A stretch of DNA of 64,000 nt from Agromyces ramosus (GTDB lineage: Bacteria; Actinomycetota; Actinomycetes; Actinomycetales; Microbacteriaceae), in the NCBI RefSeq assembly GCF_004216665.1, contig NZ_SGWY01000004.1, positions 124,001 through 188,000 on the forward strand, in the 5' to 3' direction. The notes under the pieces were generated by a model. That model did no database searches, was not told the DNA's origin, and saw only the letters and a program-made list of their open reading frames with translations. The stretch's first letter is position 1; each line of letters opens with the position of its first letter. This document shows, in pieces, positions 24,283-33,101 of the stretch. The position numbers were made by a program, and so were the translations under genes.

Positions 24283-25057
24283 TCCCGTCCTCCTCCCGGG
24301 TCGACTCCGAGGCGTCCACCTCCGAGGGCGTGCCGACCCGCACCGTGCGCCACGTGTCGACGGCGATCACGATGCCCAGCACGACGAGCGACAAGGCGAT
24401 CGAGGCGAGCGCGTCGGTCGCCCAGTGGTAGCCGAGGTAGATGCGGCAGGCCGCGGTCAGCAGCACGATCCCGGATGCCACGACGAACGCCAGCACCGTG
24501 ATCACCGGCCTGCGGTGCCGCGAGAACACGAGGTACGTCGTGATGAAGAGGAAGTCCGCCACGCCCATCACGTGCCCCGAGGGGAACGACGAGGTGTGGT
24601 CGATCTCGAGCATCATGTCGCCGATGGGCGGCCGCTCGCGGGCGATCACCGGCGCGAGCACCTGCACGATGATCACGCCGAGCAGCATGCCGCCGGCCAG
24701 CAGCAGCGGGCGCCAGGCGTGCTTCGCGACGATGCCCCAGGTCACGGTCGTGACGAGGATGATGATCGGCATCACGATCGGCCCGAACACGAACGCGATG
24801 ACGGTCATGACGGTGGTCAGCCAGTCGGTCTGGCCGGTCTCGAGCCAACGCTCCACGGGGGCGTCGACGGCGGAGATGTCGTCGGCCTCGAGCACCGAGT
24901 CGAAGATGAAGAGGAAGGCCGTGAGGCCTCCCACGACCAGGGCGATCGAGATCAGGTAGAGGTTGCGCTTGGCGGATGCCGGGACGACGCGCTCCTCGAC
25001 GAGGAACTTCTCGTGGAACCGTCGCAGCCGGCCGGGTCGCTCCGTCGTCTCCGTCAC
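24272..25057 (-). CDS. PAP2-family membrane phosphatase
   Basis: This is a 261-residue protein with about six helices and complete PAP2 motifs: VIARERPP, SSFPSGHVMG and CRIYLGYHWATD. Motif 1 begins with Ala-Arg rather than the more usual Lys at the first basic position, a mild departure. The GTG at 25057 (VTETTERPGRL) is preferred to a longer frame with arginine-rich codons. It is the upstream member of a tandem pair overlapping by 11 bases. The two copies differ clearly in sequence, so they are an old duplication or two recruited enzymes with different lipid substrates. Confidence 0.88.
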   Translation of the reverse strand: MTETTERPGRLRRFHEKFLVEERVVPASAKRNLYLISIALVVGGLTAFLFIFDSVLEADDISAVDAPVERWLETGQTDWLTTVMTVIAFVFGPIVMPIIILVTTVTWGIVAKHAWRPLLLAGGMLLGVIIVQVLAPVIARERPPIGDMMLEIDHTSSFPSGHVMGVADFLFITTYLVFSRHRRPVITVLAFVVASGIVLLTAACRIYLGYHWATDALASIALSLVVLGIVIAVDTWRTVRVGTPSEVDASESTREEDGSVG

Positions 25058-25186
25058 CGATGCGCCCTTCCGCCGCACCCTCGCGGTGCGGCTCCTCCAC
25101 CGTATGACCCGTCGGGCGCCCGCCAGAAGCCCCACCCGATGCATTGCACGTCGAGCGGGAACGTGCTAACGGCAGGCGCGCAGCGC

Positions 25187-26638
25187 TCAGTGGGTGAAGG
25201 AGGACACCTGGCCCTCGTGCGGCATCGGCGCTTCGAGGCGGTCCAGGTACTCGACGGCCTCCTGTATGTCGAGCACCAGGGACTCGGCGAGGTTCAGGCT
25301 CAGCCCGTTGCGCACCACGATGCGCTGGACCACGACGTCCGTCAGGTCGTCGGGCATCGGATAGGCGGGAATGAGCCAGCCCTTGAGGCGGAGGCGCTCG
25401 GAGAGGTGGTAGAGGTTCCACTTCTCGGTATGGCCCTTGGCGAGCTGCCACGCGAAGACGGGGATGTCCGTGCCGTCGTTCCACAGCTCGAACGCCTCCA
25501 TCTTGCCGATCTCCCCCGAGAGGTAGACGGCGACATCCTGCGACGCCTGCTGCACGTTCCGGTACCCGTCCCATCCGAGCCGGAGGAACAGGTAGTACTG
25601 CAGCAGCACCTGGGCGCCCGGCCGCGAGAAGTTCAGTGCGAAGGTCGGCATGTGCCCGCCGAGGTAGGTCACGTCGAACACGAGGTCCTGCGGCAGGTCG
25701 TCGACGGTTCGCCAGACCACCCACCCGAGGCCCGGGAAGACGAGGCCGTACTTGTGCGCCGACGTGCTGATCGAGACCACCCGCTCGACCCGGAAGTCCC
25801 ACTCGAGTTCGGGTTGGAGGAACGGCGCGATCATTCCACCGGATGCCCCGTCGACGTGGATCTTGACGTCGAGCCCGGTCTTCTCCTGGATCTCGTCGAG
25901 CGCGGCGGCGATCTTCGCGACCGGCTCGTACATTCCGGTGTACGTGACGCCCATGATCGCGACGACGCCGATGGTGTTCTCGTCGACGTACTTGTCGAGG
26001 TCGTGGCCGTCGAGCACCTTGTGCTCGTCGCTGATCGGGACGTACCGCGCCTCGACGTCCCAGTAGTTGCAGAACTTCTCCCAGCACACCTGCACGGCGC
26101 TCGAGAGGATGAGGTTCGGCTTCTCCGTGGATTTGCCGGCCGCCCTTCGGGCGACCTGCCAGCGCCGCTTCAGGGCGAGGCCGCCGAGCATGCAGGCCTC
26201 GGACGAGCCGATGGTCGACGTGCCGATCGCCTTCTCCGCGTCGGGAGCACTCCAGAGGTTGGCGATCATCTTCCAGCATCGCGTCTCGATCGCTGCCGTC
26301 TGCGGGTACTCGTCCTTGTCGATCATGTTCTTGTCGGACGACTCGGAGTACAGCTTCGCGGCGTGGGGGTCCATCCAGGTGCCGACGAAGGTCGCCAGGT
26401 TCAGCCGGGCGTTCCCGTCGAGCATCGCCTCGTCGTGCACGATCTGGTAGGCCGTCTCGGGCAGCGTGCCGACGTCCGGCATCCGGTCCATCGGGAAGTC
26501 CGTGGCGATCCCCTCACGGGCGAACATGGGGTTCACCTGGTTGCGGGTGCCCCGCCCCGAGAAGGCGTGGGGCGGACGGTTCGATGTGATCGGTCCGGTA
26601 CCGTCGCCGGATGCCGAGCCGCGCTTGACGTCGGTCAT
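25187..26638 (-). CDS. gadB: Glutamate decarboxylase
   Basis: This is a 483-residue PLP enzyme. HVDGASGGMIAPF (about 261-273) binds the cofactor ring, and STSAHKYGLVFPGLGW contains the Schiff-base lysine (about residue 296). The substrate region TSTIGSSEACMLGGLA is also intact. It converts glutamate to GABA while consuming a proton, which supports acid resistance. No gadC antiporter is adjacent. The ATG at 26638 is chosen because GGGGGA precedes it; an upstream TTG at 26650 would add four residues. The C-terminus is the usual length and ends in a histidine-containing segment (GQVSSFTH), as in the GadB pH-dependent tail. Confidence 0.92.
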   Translation of the reverse strand: MTDVKRGSASGDGTGPITSNRPPHAFSGRGTRNQVNPMFAREGIATDFPMDRMPDVGTLPETAYQIVHDEAMLDGNARLNLATFVGTWMDPHAAKLYSESSDKNMIDKDEYPQTAAIETRCWKMIANLWSAPDAEKAIGTSTIGSSEACMLGGLALKRRWQVARRAAGKSTEKPNLILSSAVQVCWEKFCNYWDVEARYVPISDEHKVLDGHDLDKYVDENTIGVVAIMGVTYTGMYEPVAKIAAALDEIQEKTGLDVKIHVDGASGGMIAPFLQPELEWDFRVERVVSISTSAHKYGLVFPGLGWVVWRTVDDLPQDLVFDVTYLGGHMPTFALNFSRPGAQVLLQYYLFLRLGWDGYRNVQQASQDVAVYLSGEIGKMEAFELWNDGTDIPVFAWQLAKGHTEKWNLYHLSERLRLKGWLIPAYPMPDDLTDVVVQRIVVRNGLSLNLAESLVLDIQEAVEYLDRLEAPMPHEGQVSSFTH

Positions 26639-26855
26639 GTGGTCCCCCAATTTCGCGGATGTGCGTCTGCACGGTGAAGACCCGGAACGAGGGGGCAGCG
26701 GTAGGGTGTCGACTCACAGTGGGCCCAGGTGCTCAGTGTGGTCCCGCTCCCCGATGCGGTCAAGGTCAACTCCGTTTCCTCACCGATTCGACGTCCCGCC
26801 CGCCTCGGCCGCATCACTCAGACTGCGTGAAAGTGGGGATCGGTAGCGTGGTGGC

Positions 26856-28670
26856 ATGACGCTCGGAGAGGATCTCGCCGGGACTGACGCGCTGCCCGAC
26901 GGCCGACAGCTCGCCGTCACGTGGGGGATCCCCGAACGGTACGGGGGCATGACGTCGGCCCTGCTCCACCGCTCGCGCGCATTCGTGCGACTGGCGGGGC
27001 GGGAGGTCGACGTGCTCACGTTCGACCCGCGCCCGGGATACGGCGAGGTGCGCGAACGCCTTGCGGAGCGGGGTGAGCTCGTGCGCGGCATCCGCCTGCT
27101 GAACCCTTACGAGGACCTGCGCGCCGCCGCGCCGGAGCCCGCTCCCATCGTATTCCGAACGGGGCATGTCGAGGCCGACGCCGTCGAGGTCACCGAGGCC
27201 GGCGACGGCTCCGCCCTACTCGTGGCGCAGCGGGGCGCGCGTCGTCTCGCGCTCGAGCACCGCCGCGCCGACGGCACGCTGGCCCTCCTCGACGAGCGCG
27301 CCAGGGCGTCGGGCCCGCCGCGGCTGCTGACCGCGTTCGACGAGGCGGGCGAGCCCGTGCGCCAGTGGACCGGCGCGTGGGAGTTCTACGCCCACTGGCT
27401 CGACGGCCGGATCGGCTCGGATCGCACGTTCGCCCTCACCGACAGCAAGACCATCGCGAACTTCATGGCCGAGCATCGCCGCCCCAACCTCGTCTCGCTG
27501 CACGTGGTGCACAACTCCCACCTCGACTCCCACGAGGGGGCGAGCCGGCCCTACGCACGAGTGCGCCCGTCGCGCCGCGCCGTCTTCGCCCGCCTCGAGC
27601 GCTTCGACGGCGTCGTGTTCCTCACCGAACGGCAGCGTGCGGATGCCGCGGCCCTCCTCTCCGACCCCGGCAACCTCTCGGTCGTGCCGAACGGCATCGA
27701 TCCGCCCGTCGCCGATCCGAGGACCGACCGCGGCCGGAACGCCGGCGCGGGTGTGGTGGTCGCCGGGCTGACCCGGCGCAAGCGCGTCCACCACGCCCTC
27801 GACGTCGTGCGGCGGTGTCGGGTCGCTGGCATCCCGGTCACCCTTGGCGTCTACGGCGACGGGCCGGATGCCGCAACCCTCCGTTCGCGCGCCGCGGATG
27901 CCGGCCTCGCCGATGCCGTGACCTTCCCGGGACACCGCGACGACGCGGCCGAGGCCTTCGCGACCGCATCGTGGACCCTGCTCACCAGCACGTCGGAGGG
28001 CTCGCCGCTCGTGCTCGCCGAGGCAATGTCCCGGGGATGCATCCCGATCGCCTACGACATCCCCTATGGACCCGGCGATCTCATCGTGGACGGGGTCGAC
28101 GGACTGCTCGTGCCCGACGGCGATCGGGCAGCGGCGGCTGCCGCCGTCGCGAGGCTCGTGGCCATGGCGCCCGACGAACGCGAGCGCATGCGCGACGCGG
28201 CGCGGGCGACGGCCGCGCGGCACGACGACCGTCGGATCGTCGCCGAGTGGGGGCGCGTGCAGCGCGCCGCCGCCCGGCGGCACGACCGACCGGCCGTCGA
28301 GATCCACGCGCGCGCCGATCGGCTCCGGCTGCGGCACCGAGGCGGGCTGCTCCGTTTCTCCGCCGCACTACGCGGCGTCCCGCGCCACGCGAGCGTGGTG
28401 CTCGCCGTGCAGCACGGCGGCCGCGGGCCGCTCGTGCGCACCAGGAAGCAGGGCCGCGATGGCCGCATCGCGTGGCGGCTCGACGAGTCGGCGACGCGAT
28501 TGGTCGGCGCGCGGCATCCGCTGACCTGCGTCGTCACGGTCGAGGTCGGGAGCACGTCGGCCGAGCTCGCCGCCGTCACCCTCCACCCCGACACGAGATC
28601 GCTGCCGCGTCGCGCGGTGCAGCGCCTCACTCGCTCCTGGGGGCGACCGCGACCTCGCTCACCGAGGTGA
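26856..28670 (+). CDS. Large GT4-type glycosyltransferase (TagE-like) with extra C-terminal domain
   Basis: This is a 604-residue protein. The N-terminal 200 residues form a variable acceptor domain with AVTWGIPERYGGMTSALLHR near the start. The GT-B donor domain follows, with VVAGLTRRKRVHHALDVV around residues 305-322 and the EX7E-type stretch LTSTSEGSPLVLAEAMSRG around 375. The layout resembles poly(glycerol-phosphate) alpha-glucosyltransferases, suggesting glycosylation of a teichoic-acid-like polymer or other envelope glycan. The last 120 residues, rich in Arg and beta-strand patterns, are an added domain I do not recognise. The ATG at 26856 starts the conserved part. It converges on a lipoprotein gene with a 44-base overlap. 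Confidence 0.82.
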   Translation: MTLGEDLAGTDALPDGRQLAVTWGIPERYGGMTSALLHRSRAFVRLAGREVDVLTFDPRPGYGEVRERLAERGELVRGIRLLNPYEDLRAAAPEPAPIVFRTGHVEADAVEVTEAGDGSALLVAQRGARRLALEHRRADGTLALLDERARASGPPRLLTAFDEAGEPVRQWTGAWEFYAHWLDGRIGSDRTFALTDSKTIANFMAEHRRPNLVSLHVVHNSHLDSHEGASRPYARVRPSRRAVFARLERFDGVVFLTERQRADAAALLSDPGNLSVVPNGIDPPVADPRTDRGRNAGAGVVVAGLTRRKRVHHALDVVRRCRVAGIPVTLGVYGDGPDAATLRSRAADAGLADAVTFPGHRDDAAEAFATASWTLLTSTSEGSPLVLAEAMSRGCIPIAYDIPYGPGDLIVDGVDGLLVPDGDRAAAAAAVARLVAMAPDERERMRDAARATAARHDDRRIVAEWGRVQRAAARRHDRPAVEIHARADRLRLRHRGGLLRFSAALRGVPRHASVVLAVQHGGRGPLVRTRKQGRDGRIAWRLDESATRLVGARHPLTCVVTVEVGSTSAELAAVTLHPDTRSLPRRAVQRLTRSWGRPRPRSPR

Positions 28671-29232
28671 CCTGCAGCGCCTCGAGGGCGTCGTGCACGC
28701 CCGGCTTGGTCTTGCCGCACGCGTCGCGCGGGTAGTGCACCGGAATCAGTCGCCCGTCGACGCCTTCGAGCCATAGCGGGGGAACGAGCTCCAGGTCGGC
28801 GGTGCACACGACACCGTCGGGCACCGGATCGTCGGGCTCGGCGAGCGCCGAGATGAGCGGCGCGAGGTCGCCCTCGAAGCGCTCCACCCGCGCCACGGGC
28901 TCGCCCGGCGGGGTGTCGTCCACCGGAGCCGTGCCCGCGGCGCCCGGGGCGAGCGGCGTGCAGCGGAGGGCGGCTGCGGGCTCGAACCCGTCGGGCACGC
29001 GACCCGGCACGGGGATCGCGGAATCGGGCGTGGGCGGGGCATCCGGCAGCATCCAGGTGCCCTCCGTGCGGCAGTCGAGCTCGTCGCCGGGCTGCGCGAC
29101 GGGCTGCGCGACGGGCGCGCTCGGGGCGGTGGAGGCGCAGCCGCTGGAGGCGAGCGCGATCAGGCACGCGATGCCTGCGACCAGGGCGAAGGCCCGCGGA
29201 TGTCGCCGCGGCGGCGAGGTCGTGATGGGCAT
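28627..29232 (-). CDS. Putative lipoprotein, function unknown
   Basis: This is a 201-residue protein. A basic start and a hydrophobic stretch (FALVAGIACLIALASSGC) end in a lipobox-like cysteine near residue 32, indicating lipid anchoring on the outer face. The mature part has a Pro/Ala-rich linker with a short repeat (PVAQPVAQP) and two conserved-looking cysteine pairs around CRTEG, LRCTP, VVCTADLE and RDACGKTK. No family is recognised. The 3' end overlaps the converging glycosyltransferase gene by 44 bases. Confidence 0.7.
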   Translation of the reverse strand: MPITTSPPRRHPRAFALVAGIACLIALASSGCASTAPSAPVAQPVAQPGDELDCRTEGTWMLPDAPPTPDSAIPVPGRVPDGFEPAAALRCTPLAPGAAGTAPVDDTPPGEPVARVERFEGDLAPLISALAEPDDPVPDGVVCTADLELVPPLWLEGVDGRLIPVHYPRDACGKTKPGVHDALEALQVTSVSEVAVAPRSE

Positions 29233-29316
29233 GGTCGATTCCTTCCCTCATCGATACAGACGAAGGAGGGCGCCGGAACGTTGGGTCCGACGTGTCGCGG
29301 GGCTCATCGCCCCGGC

Positions 29317-30774
29317 CTAGACCGACGCGGCCGCCTCCAGCCGGCCGGACTGCACGGCCGCGACGAACGCGGCGTAGTCGCGGTCGTTCTGGTCGGCGTA
29401 GTCACGTGCGAACTCGCCGATCGCCCGGTCGAAGCGATCGGCGTGCCCGAGGTACGAGGCGATCGCGACGCGGTCGCCCGAACGGGCGTGCGCCCGCGCC
29501 AGCGTCTCGCCGCAGACTCGTGCGTACACGCGGCCACCAGACGGCACCATCGCGTCGACGTCGGCCGCGCCCTTCCAGTCGTGCAGCTGGCGGATGTAGA
29601 AGTCGCGGTCGACGCCGTCGAACCCGGGCTGGCGATGCCAGCCGAGGAAGATGTCGCTCGCCGCCTGCATCAGGCGCTGCCCCCTGACCACGCGCTCGCC
29701 GTGGTTGCCGTACTCGCTCTGCGGCAGGAACCGCTCCAGCACCGACGTCTCGGCCTGCTTGGCCTGCAGCAGCAGCGGGTCTGCGTCGTCGCGGCCGCGC
29801 AGCAGCACGATCCACGCGCGCGTGCCGACACTGCCGACGCCCACGACCTTGCGCGCCATGTGCACGTACGAGAATTCCCGCATCGGATGGTTCTGCTGCT
29901 GGAGGGTCGTCTGGTACGACGCCAGCACCTCCTCCATCCATGCGATCTCCTCCTCGTAGCTGCGACCGACCGGGTCGAGCTGCTCGACCGGCACGATGAG
30001 CGGCGGATCCGCGACGATCCGCAGCCGGCCGTCGATCACCTCGGTCAGCTTCGCGACGGCGCGCGTGCTGTCGCGCGTGCGGGCCTTCGCGAGCGCGGCG
30101 TCGGCGCGCTTCGCCTGCTTTCCGGCGAGCTGCTTCTGCTTCCGTTCCTGCTCGACGAACGCGAGGAACCGGTCGGTGTCGAGTTGGTCGTACCACGCGT
30201 CGAGCACCCGCGAGTCCGCGGCCTGCAGCATCCGCTCGCGATAGCCGCGCACGACGGCGAGGTTGATCTCCCGACGTTCCTCGTCGGTGAAGCCGCGACT
30301 CCTTCCGGCGACCTCGAAGCTCGCCGCGAGCCGCTTCACGTCCCACTCCCACGGCCCCGGTAGCGTCTCGTCGAAGTCGTTCATGTCGAAGACCATCCGT
30401 CGCTCCGGCGTGCCGAAGACGCCGAAGTTCGACAGGTGCGCGTCACCGCAGATCTGGGTCGTGATGCCCGAGGTGGGGGTGCCGGCCAGATCCGCGGCCA
30501 TCAGCAGCGCGGCGCCCCGGTAGAACGTGAACGGCGACACCATCATGCGCGCGTGCCGGATCGGCACCAGCTCCTGCACGCGGGTCGTCGCCTGCTCCTC
30601 GAGCAGGGCGACCGGATCCGCCCGGTCCGCGGAGGGCGCCCAGCCCTCGTGGTCGGACCGCGGCGTACGCCGACGCGCCTCCTTCCCGTACGCACGGCGC
30701 GCGTCGAAGTCCGTCGGCGGCGGCGCGAGCTCCTCGTTCGTGCTCCGGACTGCGGGCGTTCCCTGGCTGCTCAT
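29317..30774 (-). CDS. DUF2252 family protein
   Basis: This is a 485-residue protein. Typical DUF2252 blocks are visible: MMVSPFTFYRGAALLMAADL (about 76-95), TTQICGDAHLSNFGVFGTPE and FDMNDFDETLPGPWEWDVKR, then LAASFEVAGRSRGF. The GDAHLxNFG and DFD motifs resemble the active site of aminoglycoside phosphotransferase-like kinases, so it may be a kinase of unknown substrate; this is inference from motif shape. The ATG at 30774 overlaps the stop of the upstream MFS exporter gene by four bases, so the two are co-translated. Confidence 0.85.
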   Translation of the reverse strand: MSSQGTPAVRSTNEELAPPPTDFDARRAYGKEARRRTPRSDHEGWAPSADRADPVALLEEQATTRVQELVPIRHARMMVSPFTFYRGAALLMAADLAGTPTSGITTQICGDAHLSNFGVFGTPERRMVFDMNDFDETLPGPWEWDVKRLAASFEVAGRSRGFTDEERREINLAVVRGYRERMLQAADSRVLDAWYDQLDTDRFLAFVEQERKQKQLAGKQAKRADAALAKARTRDSTRAVAKLTEVIDGRLRIVADPPLIVPVEQLDPVGRSYEEEIAWMEEVLASYQTTLQQQNHPMREFSYVHMARKVVGVGSVGTRAWIVLLRGRDDADPLLLQAKQAETSVLERFLPQSEYGNHGERVVRGQRLMQAASDIFLGWHRQPGFDGVDRDFYIRQLHDWKGAADVDAMVPSGGRVYARVCGETLARAHARSGDRVAIASYLGHADRFDRAIGEFARDYADQNDRDYAAFVAAVQSGRLEAAASV

Positions 30775-32408
30775 GTCCTGACCTCCGACCCTTCATCCGA
30801 TTCCGCGATCTCGCTGCGCGGGCGCCCCCCGACCTCCGCCGGGATGCCGCGCGAGAAGAACAGCGACAGCAGGGCGATCACGATGAGCGCCACGAGCGAC
30901 ACCCGCAACGCCTCGATCTGCGAGGTCGCATAGACGCGTTCGAGCTCCGCTGCCTCGGCGTCGTCGAGCCCCGCCTCGCGCGCGAGGTCGGGCACGGATG
31001 CCGCGGGCACGATGTCGACCCCGCCTTGCGTCGCCTCGGCCACGACGACCTGCGTGTCCTGCGGCAGGTCGCTCGTGGCGACCCCCGAGGCGAACGAGGT
31101 GGCGAGCGTGCCGATCAGCACCGAGCCGATGAGGGCCGTTCCGAGCGACGAGCCCAGGTTCTGGAAGACGCCCTGCAGCCCGCCGACCTCGCTCGACTGG
31201 TCCTCGCCCACGCTCGACATGTTCACGTTGCCGATCTGCGAGGCGAGCAGTCCGAGGGCCGCACCCGCGACGAACATCCCCACGCCGAACGCCGGGCTCT
31301 GCAGTTCGATGTCCACGGCGCCGAGCAGCAGGAACGACGCAAGCACGAGGAGCACCTGGCCGATGCGGATGATCCGTCGGGGCGACCACGTGAGGGCGAG
31401 ACGCGTGCCGAGGATCGAGAAGAGGATGAGCGAGATCGAGAGCGGGAAGATCCGGATGCCGGTCTGGAGCGCGTCGAGGCCGAGTGTCATCTGCAGGTAG
31501 ACGGGCATCATGAAGAACAGGCCCGCGGTCATCGCGTACTGCGCGAGGAGCACCGTGAGGCCGCTGCGCAGGCGCAGGATCCGGAACAGGGTGATGTCGA
31601 CGAGGGGCGCCCGGTCGGTCGCCACGAGGCGGCGCTGGCGCACGACGAACGCCCAGATGAGCGCCGCCCCGATGAGCACGAACCAGGTCGTCATCGACAC
31701 GCCCAGCGGTGCGATGGGGAACCCGTTGACGACCGGCGGGTTCTGCGGGATGACCCAACCCCAGGTCTTGCTCTGCAGCATCCCGTACACGACGAACACG
31801 AGTCCGGCCGCCGACAGCAGCACGCTCAGCACGTCGATGCGCACCGGCCTGGCGCCGGCACGATCGGTCACGCGTCGCGAGAAGAGCACGACGAACGCCA
31901 TGATCACGACCTCGGCGACGAACACGTACCGCCAGCTGAAGTAGGTGGTGACGAAGCCGCCGATGAGCGGCCCCGCTGCGACCGCGGCACCGGATGCCGC
32001 GCCGATGATCGCATACGCCGCGACCCTGGCGTGGCCTTCGTAGTTGTCGGCGATGAGCGCCGCGATGGCCGGGATGACGAGCACCGCTCCCATGCCCTCG
32101 ACGATCGACCAGCCGAGGAAGAGCACGACGACGTTCGGGCTCAACGCCGTCGTGAGCGAGCCGAGCGCGTACACGATCGAGCCGATGACGAACGCACGCC
32201 GTCGCCCCCACACGTCGCCGAGCTTCGCTCCCAGCAGCATCAGTGCCGCCATCGTCAGGGTGTAGAACGTGATCGCCGCCTGCATGGCGTCGACGCTCGT
32301 GTCGAGGTCCTCCACGACCGTGGAGATCGACACGTTCATGACGGTGCCGTCGAGCACCATCACGAACTGCGCGCTGCCGAGGATCGCAACGACCGGCCAG
32401 TTCTTCAT
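30771..32408 (-). CDS. DHA2-type MFS drug exporter
   Basis: This is a 545-residue transporter with about 14 helices. The DHA2 family motifs are clear: the helix-1 motif LDGTVMNVSISTVVEDL, motif A LGAKLGDVWGRRRAFVIGS (loop 2-3) and motif C IIGAASGAAVAAGPLIGGF (helix 5). It likely exports drugs or a metabolite in exchange for protons. A roughly 60-residue extracytoplasmic loop precedes the last helix (from about TSDLPQDTQVVVAEATQGG). It is coupled by ATGA to the DUF2252 gene, an arrangement that suggests a shared substrate or signal. Confidence 0.9.
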   Translation of the reverse strand: MKNWPVVAILGSAQFVMVLDGTVMNVSISTVVEDLDTSVDAMQAAITFYTLTMAALMLLGAKLGDVWGRRRAFVIGSIVYALGSLTTALSPNVVVLFLGWSIVEGMGAVLVIPAIAALIADNYEGHARVAAYAIIGAASGAAVAAGPLIGGFVTTYFSWRYVFVAEVVIMAFVVLFSRRVTDRAGARPVRIDVLSVLLSAAGLVFVVYGMLQSKTWGWVIPQNPPVVNGFPIAPLGVSMTTWFVLIGAALIWAFVVRQRRLVATDRAPLVDITLFRILRLRSGLTVLLAQYAMTAGLFFMMPVYLQMTLGLDALQTGIRIFPLSISLILFSILGTRLALTWSPRRIIRIGQVLLVLASFLLLGAVDIELQSPAFGVGMFVAGAALGLLASQIGNVNMSSVGEDQSSEVGGLQGVFQNLGSSLGTALIGSVLIGTLATSFASGVATSDLPQDTQVVVAEATQGGVDIVPAASVPDLAREAGLDDAEAAELERVYATSQIEALRVSLVALIVIALLSLFFSRGIPAEVGGRPRSEIAESDEGSEVRT

Positions 32409-32522
32409 CTCAACCCCGATCCCGCCCCAGTAGGGGATACGCGATGGCGGCGACCCGACGGTCGCCCTCGTCAGATGCTCCCACCGAACCGTCCCGACCG
32501 GAAGCGGCGCGCGGATGCCCCC

Positions 32523-33089
32523 TCAGCGTTCCTCGCGCACCGCGTATCGCAGGTACACCACGCCGCTGTCGAAGCGGCGCTCGTCGAGCAGTTCGAGGTC
32601 GAGGCGCACGCCGTCGGGCAGGAACGCCGTGCCGCCGCCGAGCACCACGGGGTACAGGAGCATCCACACCTCGTCGACGAGACCGGCCCGGAACGCGTTC
32701 GCCGCGAGGCCGGGACCCGAGATCGAGAGGTCGCGCTCGGACCGCGCCTTCAGGCGCCGGATGGCCTCGGGATCGAATGCGCGCTCGATCCTGGTGCGGC
32801 TCGTCGGCGCCGCTTCGAGCGACGAGGAGTACACGAACTTGTCGGCCTTCCGCCAGGTCGCGGCGTACTCGCGCTCCACCGGCGGTAGGTCGGGCAGGTC
32901 GGCGGCGGTCTCCCAGAACCGCATGACCTCGTACATGCGGCGGCCGTAGAGGTAGGTGCCGACCGAGCGTTCGAGGTCGTTGACGAAGGCGTGCACCTCG
33001 GCATCGGGCCTACCCCAGCTGAAGTCGCCATGCTCGTCGGCGATGTACCCGTCGAGCGACATGATGCCGCCGCTGACCAATGCGCCCAT
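32523..33089 (-). CDS. Dihydrofolate reductase-like (RibD C-terminal) family protein
   Basis: This is a 188-residue protein of the DHFR-like fold used by RibD C-terminal reductases. MSLDGYIADEHGDFSWGRPD (about residues 10-29) is the typical N-terminus, GTYLYGRRMYEVM the next block, DLSISGPGLAANAFRAGLVD the glycine-rich NADPH loop and LYPVVLGGGTAFLP the C-terminal signature. It probably reduces a pteridine- or ribityl-type substrate with NADPH, but many paralogues are of unknown function. It stands beside a lipoprotein gene and an exporter with no riboflavin genes nearby. Confidence 0.88.
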   Translation of the reverse strand: MGALVSGGIMSLDGYIADEHGDFSWGRPDAEVHAFVNDLERSVGTYLYGRRMYEVMRFWETAADLPDLPPVEREYAATWRKADKFVYSSSLEAAPTSRTRIERAFDPEAIRRLKARSERDLSISGPGLAANAFRAGLVDEVWMLLYPVVLGGGTAFLPDGVRLDLELLDERRFDSGVVYLRYAVREER

Positions 33090-33101
33090 GAGCCTCCTCG
33101 C

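Noticed and set aside
24132-26279. 715-codon minus frame across the PAP2 and gadB genes
   Set aside because: It is out of frame with three clearly recognisable proteins and has no motifs of its own.
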